Assembly: GCA_023230985.1 (NCBI GenBank)
Contig: JALNWH010000050.1
Coordinates: 1-12,974, forward strand
DNA length: 12,974 nucleotides
Direction: 5' to 3'
DNA from: Bacillota bacterium
GTDB lineage: Bacteria > Bacillota > Clostridia > Lutisporales > Lutisporaceae
Below, in pieces: positions 1 to 7,853 of the stretch (positions within the stretch are counted from its first letter, which is position 1; every line of letters starts with the position of its first letter). The notes below the pieces were generated by a model that was not told the DNA's origin, searched no databases, and saw only the letters and a program-made list of their open reading frames with translations. Position numbers and translations under genes: made by a program.

Positions 1-1
1 T

Positions 2-388
2 ATCAAGGAAGTAATTGGACAATTAAGGGGCATAAGGTGTCATACAACTTTAAGGCAGAAGGGACTCAAGGTATTATCATGTCCGGATGCAATAGGAAGG
101 ACATTGGAAAAAGTGTTGAACATGCAAGTAGATGTAAAAGATGTGGAAACTATTCAAGAGCTTACAAAAGCAGTTGAAGAAGAAGGTAATGGATGTAACG
201 GTGAGGGTTGTTCAGGATGTTCTACAGGATGTGAAGGTAACGATATTCCCGGTAATGAAGTGACCGCTTCACTGGACGAAGGCACACCTTGGAGTATGTT
301 AAAGGTTTGTCCTGAATGCGGTTCAAAGCTTCAACATGAAGGTGGCTGTGTAATATGTATGAATTGTGGATTTTCTAAATGTGGTTAA
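2..388 (+). CDS. nrdJ: Adenosylcobalamin-dependent (class II) ribonucleotide reductase, C-terminal fragment
   Basis: This is the 3' end of a gene that begins before the window; the frame is open from base 2, so no start is expected here. About 128 residues are visible. The first part is a TSCPD-type domain (GIRC near the start, then LKVLSCPDAIGRTLEKV), the usual C-terminal module of vitamin B12-dependent ribonucleotide reductase, which makes deoxyribonucleotides from ribonucleotides. The end is a zinc-ribbon-like tail: CPECG (Cys codons at 308 and 317), then Cys codons at 347, 356, 365 and a final SKCG (380). Between them is a Gly-rich linker with four extra cysteines (codons at 194, 209, 218 and 230, spacing CX4CX2CX3C). 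Family members end in a similar Cys-rich tail, thought to help re-reduce the active site; the linker cluster is less familiar to me. A TTG at 104 is an internal codon, not a start. The catalytic barrel lies outside the window, so the call rests on the tail alone. Confidence 0.8.
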   Translation: MKEVIGQLRGIRCHTTLRQKGLKVLSCPDAIGRTLEKVLNMQVDVKDVETIQELTKAVEEEGNGCNGEGCSGCSTGCEGNDIPGNEVTASLDEGTPWSMLKVCPECGSKLQHEGGCVICMNCGFSKCG

Positions 389-390
389 AT

Positions 391-418
391 GAGAAGAGAG
401 ATGTGAGAAGTGAGATGT
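391..418 (+). repeat. Heptanucleotide tandem repeat, four units of GAGAWGT
   Basis: Four consecutive 7-base units fit GAGAWGT (W = A or T; the first unit ends in A instead of T). They begin two bases after the nrdJ stop codon. The run is purine-rich on the plus strand and decays into GAATGAA. It lies between the stop codon and the terminator hairpin, so it would be in the 3' UTR of the nrdJ message. No function can be read from it. Confidence 0.6.
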
Positions 419-441
419 GAATGAAGTAGAGGAATTTCAAT

Positions 442-480
442 GGCGTGCAAGTTCTAAGAATTAGCACGTCATTTTCTTCT
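442..480 (+). terminator. Rho-independent terminator after nrdJ
   Basis: GGCGTGC (442-448) pairs with GCACGTC (464-470), seven pairs with one G-U. The stem can continue weakly inward through AGTT/AATT around a short loop. ATTTTCTTCT follows at 471-480. The position between nrdJ and the nifJ promoter fits a terminator that separates the two units. Confidence 0.7.
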
Positions 481-487
481 ATTAAAA

Positions 488-516
488 TTGACATTGTTAC
501 AAAACTTTAATATACT
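488..516 (+). promoter_or_regulatory. SigA-type promoter of nifJ
   Basis: TTGACA at 488-493 is a perfect -35 box. A 17-base spacer leads to TATACT at 511-516, a -10 box with five of six consensus bases. Transcription would start near 523, giving a 5' leader of about 40 bases before the ATG at 565. Such a near-consensus promoter suggests strong constitutive expression. No clear operator palindrome is visible around it. Confidence 0.85.
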
Positions 517-564
517 TAGATATGACAATTCGTTAAATTTTAAATTATTATAGGGGGTTATTCG

Positions 565-3500
565 ATGGCAAAAAAAATGAAATCCATGGATGGTAATACG
601 GCTGCTTCGTATGTAGCTTATGCTTTTACTGATGTAGCAGCTATTTACCCCATAACACCATCATCTAACATGGCTGAACTCATTGATGAATGGGCAGCAC
701 ATGGTCAAAAAAATATTTTTGGTCAAGAAGTAAAGGTCGTTGAATTGCAGTCAGAAGCAGGTGCTGCCGGAGCAGTACACGGATCATTGACAGCCGGTGC
801 TTTGACTTCTACCTTTACAGCTTCTCAAGGGTTACTTTTAATGGTGCCTAATATGTATAAAATTGCCGGAGAGCTGCTACCGGGTGTATTTCATGTGACT
901 GGTCGCGCTGTTGCAGGACATGCTCTTTCCATATTCGGTGATCATTCAGACGTAATGGCTACAAGACAAACCGGATTTGCACTTTTATCTGCGGGACCGG
1001 TACAGGAAGTTATGGACCTAGCGGGAGTGGCTCATTTAGCAGCAATTAAATCTAAAATTCCATTTTTACATTTCTTTGACGGATTCAGAACATCTCATGA
1101 AATACAAAAAATAGAAGTAATAGATTACGAAGATTTTGCAAAACTTGTTGATTTTGAGGCTGTTAAGGAGTTTAGAAATAATGCGTTAAATCCTGAACAT
1201 CCTGTAATAAAGGGTACTGCACAAAATCCTGATATTTTCTTCCAAGCAAAAGAAGCTGCTAATAAGTACTATGAAAAAGTCCCGGATATAGTTGCTTCTT
1301 ATATGGATGATATAAGTGAACTGACCGGAAGAACATACAAGCCTTTTGTTTATTATGGACATCCTGAGGCAGAAAATATAATTATTGCAATGGGCTCTGT
1401 AACAGCGGCTATAGAAGAAACAGTTGATTATTTAATTGAAAAAGGTGAAAAGGTCGGGTTGTTAAAAGTACATCTATATAGACCATTCTCACCAAAATAT
1501 TTCTTTAATGAAATACCAAAGTCTGTTAAAAGAATATCAGTCCTAGATAGGACAAAAGAACCGGGTTCAATTGGAGAACCATTATATTTAGATGTTAGGT
1601 CACTTTACTTTGAAAAAGACAATGCACCATTAATCATTGGCGGTAGATATGGATTAGGCTCAAAGGATACCACACCGGCTCAAATTATAGCTGTTTATGA
1701 AAACTTGAAACAGCCTGAACCGAAGAATTTCTTCACAGTTGGTATAGTAGATGATGTAACATATACCAGCCTGGAAGTAAAGGGAAGCGTAAACACAGCT
1801 CCTGAAGGCACCATAAGATGTAAATTCTGGGGTCTTGGTTCAGATGGTACTGTTGGTGCTAATAAGAGTGCTATAACAATAATTGGAGATAAAACTGATT
1901 TATATGCTCAAGGTTATTTTGCATATGATTCGAAAAAATCAGGCGGAGTTACTATTTCTCACTTGAGATTTGGTAAAAAACCGATTAAGTCCACATATTT
2001 AATAGATGAAGCGGATTTTGTTGCATGCCATAATCAAGCCTATGTATATCAATACGATTTATTGAAAGGCTTGAAAAAAGGCGGAACGTTTGTCCTTAAT
2101 TGTATGTGGGATAAAGATGAGCTTGATGAGAAACTTCCGGGTGCTATGAAAAAGTACTTGGCGGAGAATGATATTAATTTCTATACAATTAACGCAACAA
2201 AGATTGCTGATGAGATAGGTTTAGGGAGCAGAATAAATATGATAATGCAATCTGCATTCTTCAAACTTGCAGATGTTATTCCGTTGGATGATGCTATTAC
2301 TTATCTAAAAGAAGCAATTGTTGATAGTTATGGAAGACAAGGTCAAAAAGTAATAGATATGAATTATGAAGCAGTTGATAAAGGAATTGATGCTCTAGTA
2401 AAAGTTGATGTACCTCCTGCTTGGAAGGATGCAATTGAAGAACAAGCAGCTGCAGATTCCGATGCACCTGACTTTATTAAAAACGTGTTAATTCCCATGA
2501 CTAGACAAGAAGGAGACTCATTGCCGGTAAGTACTTTTGTAGGTAGGGAAGACGGACATTTCCCCATGGGGACTTCCGCCTATGAAAAACGCGGTGTCGC
2601 CGTCCATATTCCTGAATGGCAGGTAGATAATTGCATCCAATGTAACCACTGTTCCTATGTTTGTCCCCATGCGGCAATTAGGCCAATACTTGTAACAGAA
2701 GAAGAGCTTAAGGATGCTCCGGAAGGCTTTGAAACTAAAAAGGCTATTGGAAAAGAACTCGCTGGATTGCAATATAGAATGCAAGTAAGTCCGTTGGATT
2801 GTACGGGATGCGGCAATTGCGCAGACATTTGCCCTTCCAAGAATAAGGCATTAGTTATGAAGCTTCTTGATACACAGGTTGAGAAACAAGTTCCTAATTG
2901 GGACTATGCGATGGAAGTACCTGTAAAAGACAATCTTATGCCTACTACTACTGTAAAGGGAAGTCAATTTGTACAACCGTTATTAGAATTCTCCGGTGCT
3001 TGTGCAGGTTGCGGAGAAACACCATATGCCAAACTCATTACACAATTATTTGGCGATAGAATGTTAATTGCAAATGCGACTGGTTGCTCATCAATCTGGG
3101 GAGCTTCTGCACCGTCTATGCCGTATTGTACAAACGCTGAGGGTAAAGGTCCTGCTTGGGCAAATTCTTTGTTTGAGGATAATGCGGAGTATGGATTTGG
3201 TATGGCTATTGCGACAAAACAAATTAGAAATAAGATAGCTGATCTTATGAATGAAGCGATAGCATTGGATATACCTGATAATTATAAAGAGGCATTTAAA
3301 GCTTGGTTAGCCGGAATGAACGATGCAGATGAAAGTAAAAAAGCTACCCTCACAGTGTTACCGCTTCTTGAAGCAAAAGATATCACTGATGAGAAGGCAA
3401 AGAAAATTATTGAAGAAATTAAAGATAATAAAGATTTCCTTATTAAAAAATCCGTATGGGTATTTGGAGGAGACGGATGGGCTTATGATATTGGCTTTGG

Positions 3501-4098
3501 TGGATTAGATCATGTGCTTGCTTCCGGTGAAAATATCAATGTTTTGGTATTAGATACTGAGGTTTATTCCAACACTGGTGGTCAGTCCTCAAAGGCAACA
3601 CCAATAGGTGCGGTTGCAAAATTTGCTGCTTCAGGTAAAAAAGTTACAAAGAAAGACTTAGGCATGATTGCGGCCTCCTACGGTTATGTATATGTCGCAC
3701 AAGTAGCAATGGGTGCCGACAAAAATCAACTTCTTAAAGCGTTGATTGAAGCTGAAAAATATGACGGTCCGTCATTGGTTATAGCATATGCTCCTTGTAT
3801 AAATCACGGTATTAAAGAAGGAATGGGGCGTGCACAAGCCAATGAGCAACAAGCTGTTGAAGCCGGATATTGGCATCTATACAGATACAATCCAGAGCTT
3901 AAAAATGAAGGAAAGAATCCGTTCATATTGGATTCCAAAGAACCAAAAGCAAGCTTTAGAGGATTTTTGGATGGTCAGGTAAGGTATACATCTTTAGTAG
4001 GTTCATTCCCAGAAATAGCTGAAGATCTTTTTGCAAAAGCGGAAGAAGCAGCTAAAGAGAAGTATGAAAAATATAAAGCAATGGCTGAAGATAAATAA
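565..4098 (+). CDS. nifJ: Pyruvate:ferredoxin (flavodoxin) oxidoreductase
   Basis: This cytoplasmic enzyme converts pyruvate and CoA to acetyl-CoA, CO2 and reduced ferredoxin, the central energy step of many fermenting anaerobes. The 1177 residues match the usual length of the single-chain, homodimeric form. The N-terminal pyruvate/thiamine domain has T31, E64 and R114, the same positions as the catalytic residues of the Desulfovibrio africanus enzyme. A two-cluster ferredoxin domain follows: C690, C693, C696, C700 and C746, C749, C752, C756. The C-terminal thiamine diphosphate domain has CAGCGE (C813, C816), C841 and C1078 as ligands of the proximal [4Fe-4S] cluster, GDGW (969-972), and the NTGGQ motif starting at N1003. 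All expected cofactor residues are present, so the enzyme should be active. AGGGGG at 552-557 supports the ATG start. The gene is transcribed alone, from its own promoter to the palindromic terminator just downstream. Confidence 0.97.
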   Translation: MAKKMKSMDGNTAASYVAYAFTDVAAIYPITPSSNMAELIDEWAAHGQKNIFGQEVKVVELQSEAGAAGAVHGSLTAGALTSTFTASQGLLLMVPNMYKIAGELLPGVFHVTGRAVAGHALSIFGDHSDVMATRQTGFALLSAGPVQEVMDLAGVAHLAAIKSKIPFLHFFDGFRTSHEIQKIEVIDYEDFAKLVDFEAVKEFRNNALNPEHPVIKGTAQNPDIFFQAKEAANKYYEKVPDIVASYMDDISELTGRTYKPFVYYGHPEAENIIIAMGSVTAAIEETVDYLIEKGEKVGLLKVHLYRPFSPKYFFNEIPKSVKRISVLDRTKEPGSIGEPLYLDVRSLYFEKDNAPLIIGGRYGLGSKDTTPAQIIAVYENLKQPEPKNFFTVGIVDDVTYTSLEVKGSVNTAPEGTIRCKFWGLGSDGTVGANKSAITIIGDKTDLYAQGYFAYDSKKSGGVTISHLRFGKKPIKSTYLIDEADFVACHNQAYVYQYDLLKGLKKGGTFVLNCMWDKDELDEKLPGAMKKYLAENDINFYTINATKIADEIGLGSRINMIMQSAFFKLADVIPLDDAITYLKEAIVDSYGRQGQKVIDMNYEAVDKGIDALVKVDVPPAWKDAIEEQAAADSDAPDFIKNVLIPMTRQEGDSLPVSTFVGREDGHFPMGTSAYEKRGVAVHIPEWQVDNCIQCNHCSYVCPHAAIRPILVTEEELKDAPEGFETKKAIGKELAGLQYRMQVSPLDCTGCGNCADICPSKNKALVMKLLDTQVEKQVPNWDYAMEVPVKDNLMPTTTVKGSQFVQPLLEFSGACAGCGETPYAKLITQLFGDRMLIANATGCSSIWGASAPSMPYCTNAEGKGPAWANSLFEDNAEYGFGMAIATKQIRNKIADLMNEAIALDIPDNYKEAFKAWLAGMNDADESKKATLTVLPLLEAKDITDEKAKKIIEEIKDNKDFLIKKSVWVFGGDGWAYDIGFGGLDHVLASGENINVLVLDTEVYSNTGGQSSKATPIGAVAKFAASGKKVTKKDLGMIAASYGYVYVAQVAMGADKNQLLKALIEAEKYDGPSLVIAYAPCINHGIKEGMGRAQANEQQAVEAGYWHLYRYNPELKNEGKNPFILDSKEPKASFRGFLDGQVRYTSLVGSFPEIAEDLFAKAEEAAKEKYEKYKAMAEDK

Positions 4099-4104
4099 TA
4101 AAAC

Positions 4105-4135
4105 AAATAGGGCGGCATATGCCGCCCTATTTACT
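4105..4135. terminator. Shared bidirectional terminator between nifJ and the aminotransferase gene
   Basis: Bases 4105-4132 form a perfect 28-nt palindrome with a GC-rich core (GGGCGGCATATGCCGCCC, 4110-4127) flanked by AAATA/TATTT. It starts 7 bases after the nifJ stop and ends 4 bases before the stop codon of the minus-strand gene. T-rich tracts follow on both strands (TATTTACTTTATA on plus; TATTTGTTTTATTATTTAT on minus), so it can stop transcription from either side. Confidence 0.9.
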
Positions 4136-5380
4136 TTATATTATATTATCCATAGCTTTTTTAATAAGTGCCGGAGCCTTTTTGCACTTTTCTTTAGATA
4201 CTGCACATACTGCAAATCTCAAACCCATTTCCAACGGTATTAAAAATAGGTTTTCTTTTATCATTTCATCACTTATTGCTTTAGCATTTTTACATGGAAT
4301 ACTGATAAAGAAACCATCCCTATAGGGTAAGATTTTTAATCCTATTTCTTCCGATGCCTTTACAAAAGCATCTGCCCTATCTTGAAGCATGTTTTTATAT
4401 TTATGTAATTCTGCTTCATAGGCCTTTAACTTGGTTTCATCATTTTCTATCTTAGTCAGAACCTCCATAGCCCCTCTGTTACAATTTGACCAATTTGCTC
4501 TGCTGGAATGGGAGCATGAATAATAAAATTCATCAGCTATTTCTTTATTAGAAGATATGCAAATAGCTGCCCCTATTCTCATTCCATACATGGTATGGCT
4601 CTTGGACAAACTATGAGCAATTACAACTAATATATTACTCGGAAGATCAGAAAACAGTTTAAAAAACTTTCTTCTTTCATCTCCTTTACCTGCATAGGCT
4701 ATATAAGCCGTGTCTACTAACAAAGTAATACGATTTTCTTTATTTTCCGCATTTTTTTTCATTACATTTAAGACTTCTATCCATTCATCATCATTTAAGC
4801 TATAACCTGTAGGATTATGTGCAGGGCTATTTATTATTGTAACTATTCTTTTTTGTTTATTCAAAAGTCTTTCGAAATTATTTTCAAAAGATTTCACATT
4901 GAATTCATTCTTATCATTTAGTAATTCAAAGTTTTCCACTTTCCTGCCGTATTCTTCAGCAATAGTAGCATATGGTTTCCAATACCAATCTGATACTAAT
5001 ACTGAATCGCCAAGGTTTGTATAATTGTATATAGTATGCCTAACGGAACCGGAGCCACCCGGAGTAGCTACTGCTTTGATGTATCCATTTGGTTTATAAT
5101 CTTTAAAGCAGTTTTTTATTATAGCCTCTAAAAAATCGGGTTGGCCTGCTACCATTGCATACGAAGCTATTGCAGTATTTGGTAGAGTTTTTAATTCATT
5201 ATAAACGGTTTCTAAACAGACTAAATCCCCATTATCATTCATAAGTGCTCCTAAAGTAGAATCAATGACTTTATCCGTACCGTATTCTTTTGTCGCACTT
5301 TGTGCTTTAGCTGCAAGAGCAAAAATTATATCGTCTTTTTTAGGCCAAGCGGCATGTTTTGCAACCATACTATCTATCAC
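4136..5380 (-). CDS. PLP-dependent aminotransferase, class I (aspartate/aromatic aminotransferase-like)
   Basis: A fold-type I aminotransferase of 414 residues, normal for the family. It should move an amino group from an amino acid to a 2-oxo acid in the cytoplasm. Visible active-site residues are SPAHNPTG with N189, D223 (VDTAY, contact to the pyridine nitrogen) and Y226, SLSKS with K260 as the Schiff-base lysine, R268 in YGMRIGA (phosphate contact), and R388 near the C-terminus as the likely substrate carboxylate arginine. The HNPTG, DTAY and SLSK-YGMRIGA arrangement resembles the AspC/TyrB (Ia) branch more than typical Firmicute AspB, but the substrate cannot be decided from sequence. The start is GTG; an in-frame ATG four codons downstream is too far from the Shine-Dalgarno sequence. 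The gene stands alone, convergent with nifJ and divergent from the EF-G-like gene, with its own promoter. Confidence 0.9.
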   Translation of the reverse strand: MIDSMVAKHAAWPKKDDIIFALAAKAQSATKEYGTDKVIDSTLGALMNDNGDLVCLETVYNELKTLPNTAIASYAMVAGQPDFLEAIIKNCFKDYKPNGYIKAVATPGGSGSVRHTIYNYTNLGDSVLVSDWYWKPYATIAEEYGRKVENFELLNDKNEFNVKSFENNFERLLNKQKRIVTIINSPAHNPTGYSLNDDEWIEVLNVMKKNAENKENRITLLVDTAYIAYAGKGDERRKFFKLFSDLPSNILVVIAHSLSKSHTMYGMRIGAAICISSNKEIADEFYYSCSHSSRANWSNCNRGAMEVLTKIENDETKLKAYEAELHKYKNMLQDRADAFVKASEEIGLKILPYRDGFFISIPCKNAKAISDEMIKENLFLIPLEMGLRFAVCAVSKEKCKKAPALIKKAMDNII

Positions 5381-5383
5381 AAT

Positions 5384-5390
5384 ATCACCT
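5384..5390 (-). promoter_or_regulatory. Ribosome binding site that selects the GTG start of the aminotransferase
   Basis: On the minus strand AGGTGAT is followed by ATT and then GTG at 5380. The AGGTG core is five bases from the GTG but about 17 from the downstream ATG, so the GTG is the better start. Confidence 0.7.
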
Positions 5391-5446
5391 CGCTTTTTTA
5401 TTAGAAATCAAAAAAAATTCAAATATGATTTTTAAATATAGTTATT

Positions 5447-5475
5447 ATTCTAACCTTTTAATTATGCCCCGTCAA
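5447..5475 (-). promoter_or_regulatory. SigA-type promoter of the aminotransferase gene
   Basis: Read on the minus strand, TTGACG (5475-5470) is separated by 17 bases from TAGAAT (5452-5447). Each box matches the consensus at five of six positions. The start site would be near 5440, giving a leader of about 60 bases. Confidence 0.75.
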
Positions 5476-5499
5476 TAAAATTGTATTTATATTTTTATC

Positions 5500-5528
5500 T
5501 TTACAATTACACTGCATACAGATAAAAT
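5500..5528 (+). promoter_or_regulatory. Probable promoter of the EF-G-like gene
   Basis: TTTACA (5500-5505), a 17-base spacer and TAAAAT (5523-5528) each match five of six consensus bases. The leader would be about 100 bases. A competing -10 box, TATACT at 5567-5572, lies closer to the gene but has only a poor -35 (TTTAAA, 5545-5550). Both lie upstream of and diverge from the aminotransferase promoter at 5447-5475. Confidence 0.5.
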
Positions 5529-5635
5529 TATATTACGATATATTTTTAAAATCCTTAAATATAGTATATACTTAATAGAGTAGACTTTGGTCAAATAAAA
5601 GCCATTTAAATAAATCAAACTAGGGGGAATTTATT

Positions 5636-7711
5636 ATGAAAGATTACAAAACGGAAAACTTAAGGAATGTCGCATTAATAGGACATGGCAGTTCTGGAAA
5701 AACTTCTTTAGTTGAAGCTATGCTTTACAACACAGGAGTTTTAGACAGACTTGGTAAAGTAGATGATGGAAATACAACAACGGATTATGATCCTGAGGAA
5801 ATAAAAAGAAGAATTTCAATTAGTGCTGCTGTAGCACCATGCGATTGGAATGACATAAGAATTAATTTGATAGATACACCCGGATATTTCGATTTTGTTG
5901 GAGAGCTTGTGGCAAGCCTTAATGTGTGTGATAGCGCTATGATAGTAGTAGATAGTGTTTCGGGAATCGAGGTTGGAACTGAAAAGGCATGGGATTCAGT
6001 TGAAGAAAGTCAGGTTCCACATCTATTATTTATAAATAAGATGGATAGAGAAAATGCAAACTTTTCAAAAGTTGAATCACAACTAAGGGAAGTTTTTGGA
6101 AATAAAGTAGTACCCGTTCAAATCCCTATAGGAGCAGAAACAGATTTTAAAGGGATAATTGATTTAATAGATATGAAAGCTAGAGTCTTAGAAGGAAAGA
6201 AAATTGTTGAGACTGAGATACCTGCAGGATATGAAGAACAAATAGAAGAGTTCAGAAATATAATTATAGAGGCGGCAGCACAATCTGATGAGGAATTGAT
6301 GGAGAAGTATTTTGACGGAGAAGAACTGACAGAAGAAGAAATAATAAAGGGATTAAGAATTGGTGTTTTAAACGATGAAATTATTCCGCTGCTTTGTGGT
6401 TCGGCTTTAAATAATATAGGTATCGATAGTATAATGGATACCATAGAAAGACTTTTTCCTTCTCCATTAGATGTTAAAGAATATGAATTGAAGAATTTAA
6501 AAACTGATGAAAGAGAAAGTAGAGAATACGATACATCTCTTCCATTTAGCGCCCATGTTTTTAAAACATTAGCGGACCCTTTTGTTGGTAAAATTTCTAT
6601 GTTTAGAGTTATGTCAGGTTGTATAAAAGCTGATTCAGAAGTGTTTAACTCTAATAAGGATAAGAAGGAAAGACTAAGCGGTATATTTTTATTAAGGGGT
6701 AAAAAACAGATTCCTATGACGGAAATAATTGCAGGTGATATTGGAGCCGTTGCTAAGTTACAGCATACAACCACCGGTGATACACTTTGTGATATTAATA
6801 ACCCCATTATACTGGATGATATAAATTTCCCCAAACCTAATATTTCAATGGCAATTGAACCGAAGTCAAAAGGAGACGAAGAAAAAATAAGCAGTGGTCT
6901 CCAAAGATTAATGGAAGAAGACCCAACGCTTCAAGTTGAAAAGAATATAGAAACACGGCAGACTTTGATTTCAGGTATCGGTGAGCAGCATTTGGAAGTA
7001 GTTACTAGGAAACTTGCAAATAAGTTCGGTGTAGATGTTATACTTAAGGATCCAAAGGTTCCATACAGAGAAACTATTAAAAAATCCGCAAAAGCAGAAG
7101 GTAAGCATAAAAAGCAATCAGGGGGACATGGGCAGTATGGCCATGTTTGGATTGAATTTGAACCGGGAACCAATGAAGAAGATTTTGAATTTGTTGATAA
7201 GATAGTAGGCGGAGTTGTACCCAGGCAATATATACCTGCAGTTGAAAAAGGATTAAAAGAGAGCTTGGAAGAAGGAGTCTTGGCAGGATATCCTGTTGTA
7301 AATATTAAATGTACATTATATGATGGGTCTTTTCATCCGGTAGATTCTGCGGAATTGCCTTTTAAAATAGCTGCTTCTTTGTCATACAAGAAAGGTATGG
7401 CAAGTGCAGAACCCGTACTTTTAGAGCCTATATACTATATAGAAGTAACTGTCCCGGATCAGTATATGGGAGATGTTATTGGAGATTTAAACAAAAAAAG
7501 AGGCAGAGTGCTTGGAATGGAGCCATCGGGGAAATATCAGAAAGTCACTGCAGAAGCACCCTTAGCTGAACTTTTTAAATATGCGACAGATTTAAGGTCT
7601 ATGACCCAAGCCAGAGGCGAATTCACAATGGAATTTGTCAGGTATGAGGAGGTTCCGGCTCAAATAGCACAAAAGGTAATTGAGGCAGTTAATGCCGAAA
7701 AGGAAAACTAA
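5636..7711 (+). CDS. Elongation factor G-like translational GTPase (EF-G2 type)
   Basis: This is a five-domain EF-G homologue of 691 residues, the usual length, and should be a cytoplasmic GTPase that binds ribosomes. The GTPase domain has a P-loop GHGSSGKT (16-23), DTPGYFDF (80-87), NKMD (134-137) and the G5 motif SAL (256-258). A beta-barrel domain II lies at roughly 290-390. Domains III to V follow, including the domain IV signature SGGHGQYGHVW and the stretch FHPVDSAELPFK. It is not the canonical FusA: the P-loop reads GHGSSGKT instead of AHIDAGKT, the switch I RGIT threonine is a serine (RRIS, S61), and the switch II DTPGH histidine is tyrosine (Y84). These changes are typical of the secondary EF-G-like family (such as Thermus EF-G-2), whose cellular role is not settled. 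It is also not beside rpsL, rpsG or tuf, where the main fusA usually sits. AGGGGG at 5622-5627 supports the ATG start. It is a single-gene unit. Confidence 0.88.
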   Translation: MKDYKTENLRNVALIGHGSSGKTSLVEAMLYNTGVLDRLGKVDDGNTTTDYDPEEIKRRISISAAVAPCDWNDIRINLIDTPGYFDFVGELVASLNVCDSAMIVVDSVSGIEVGTEKAWDSVEESQVPHLLFINKMDRENANFSKVESQLREVFGNKVVPVQIPIGAETDFKGIIDLIDMKARVLEGKKIVETEIPAGYEEQIEEFRNIIIEAAAQSDEELMEKYFDGEELTEEEIIKGLRIGVLNDEIIPLLCGSALNNIGIDSIMDTIERLFPSPLDVKEYELKNLKTDERESREYDTSLPFSAHVFKTLADPFVGKISMFRVMSGCIKADSEVFNSNKDKKERLSGIFLLRGKKQIPMTEIIAGDIGAVAKLQHTTTGDTLCDINNPIILDDINFPKPNISMAIEPKSKGDEEKISSGLQRLMEEDPTLQVEKNIETRQTLISGIGEQHLEVVTRKLANKFGVDVILKDPKVPYRETIKKSAKAEGKHKKQSGGHGQYGHVWIEFEPGTNEEDFEFVDKIVGGVVPRQYIPAVEKGLKESLEEGVLAGYPVVNIKCTLYDGSFHPVDSAELPFKIAASLSYKKGMASAEPVLLEPIYYIEVTVPDQYMGDVIGDLNKKRGRVLGMEPSGKYQKVTAEAPLAELFKYATDLRSMTQARGEFTMEFVRYEEVPAQIAQKVIEAVNAEKEN

Positions 7712-7749
7712 TATAATTTTTTAAATATAGTTTCTTATGATTAAAGTTT

Positions 7750-7790
7750 TAAAATACGGTAAATATATATTTACCGTATTTTATATTATT
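7750..7790 (+). terminator. Terminator after the EF-G-like gene (34-nt perfect palindrome)
   Basis: Bases 7750-7783 form a perfect palindrome with arms TAAAATACGGTAAATAT and its complement. It is followed by TATTATT and then GTTT. It lies about 40 bases after the stop codon. The stem is long but AT-rich with no fixed loop. Confidence 0.75.
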
Positions 7791-7791
7791 G

Positions 7792-7842
7792 TTTCCGCCT
7801 CAATCGTAACTATGAATCAGATTATTATATTTACTACGATTA
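7792..7842 (+). repeat. 51-bp direct repeat, copy A
   Basis: The segment starts TTTCCGCCTCAATCGTAA and ends TTTACTACGATTA. It matches 8022-8072 at 47 of 51 positions; the offset is exactly 230 bases, with no gaps. All four differences are transitions. Each copy contains its own inverted repeat, AATCGTA (7802-7808) with TACGATT (7835-7841). The copy starts right after the upstream terminator. No coding frame runs through it. Confidence 0.85.
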
Positions 7843-7853
7843 CTGAGTTACAA

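Noticed and set aside
494..510. Possible Rex redox-repressor site in the nifJ promoter (TTGTTAC...)
   Set aside because: Only one half resembles TTGTTA; the matching TAACAA half is absent.
5589..5595. GGTCAAA before the EF-G-like gene, resembling a CtsR half-site
   Set aside because: The second heptad at the required spacing reads AAGCCAT, which does not fit, so there is no operator.
6118..6834. Long open frame on the minus strand opposite the EF-G-like gene (238 codons)
   Set aside because: It lies fully antisense to a well-supported gene. Its translation is Ser/Ile-rich and matches no family I recognise, so it is a by-product of codon use on the other strand.
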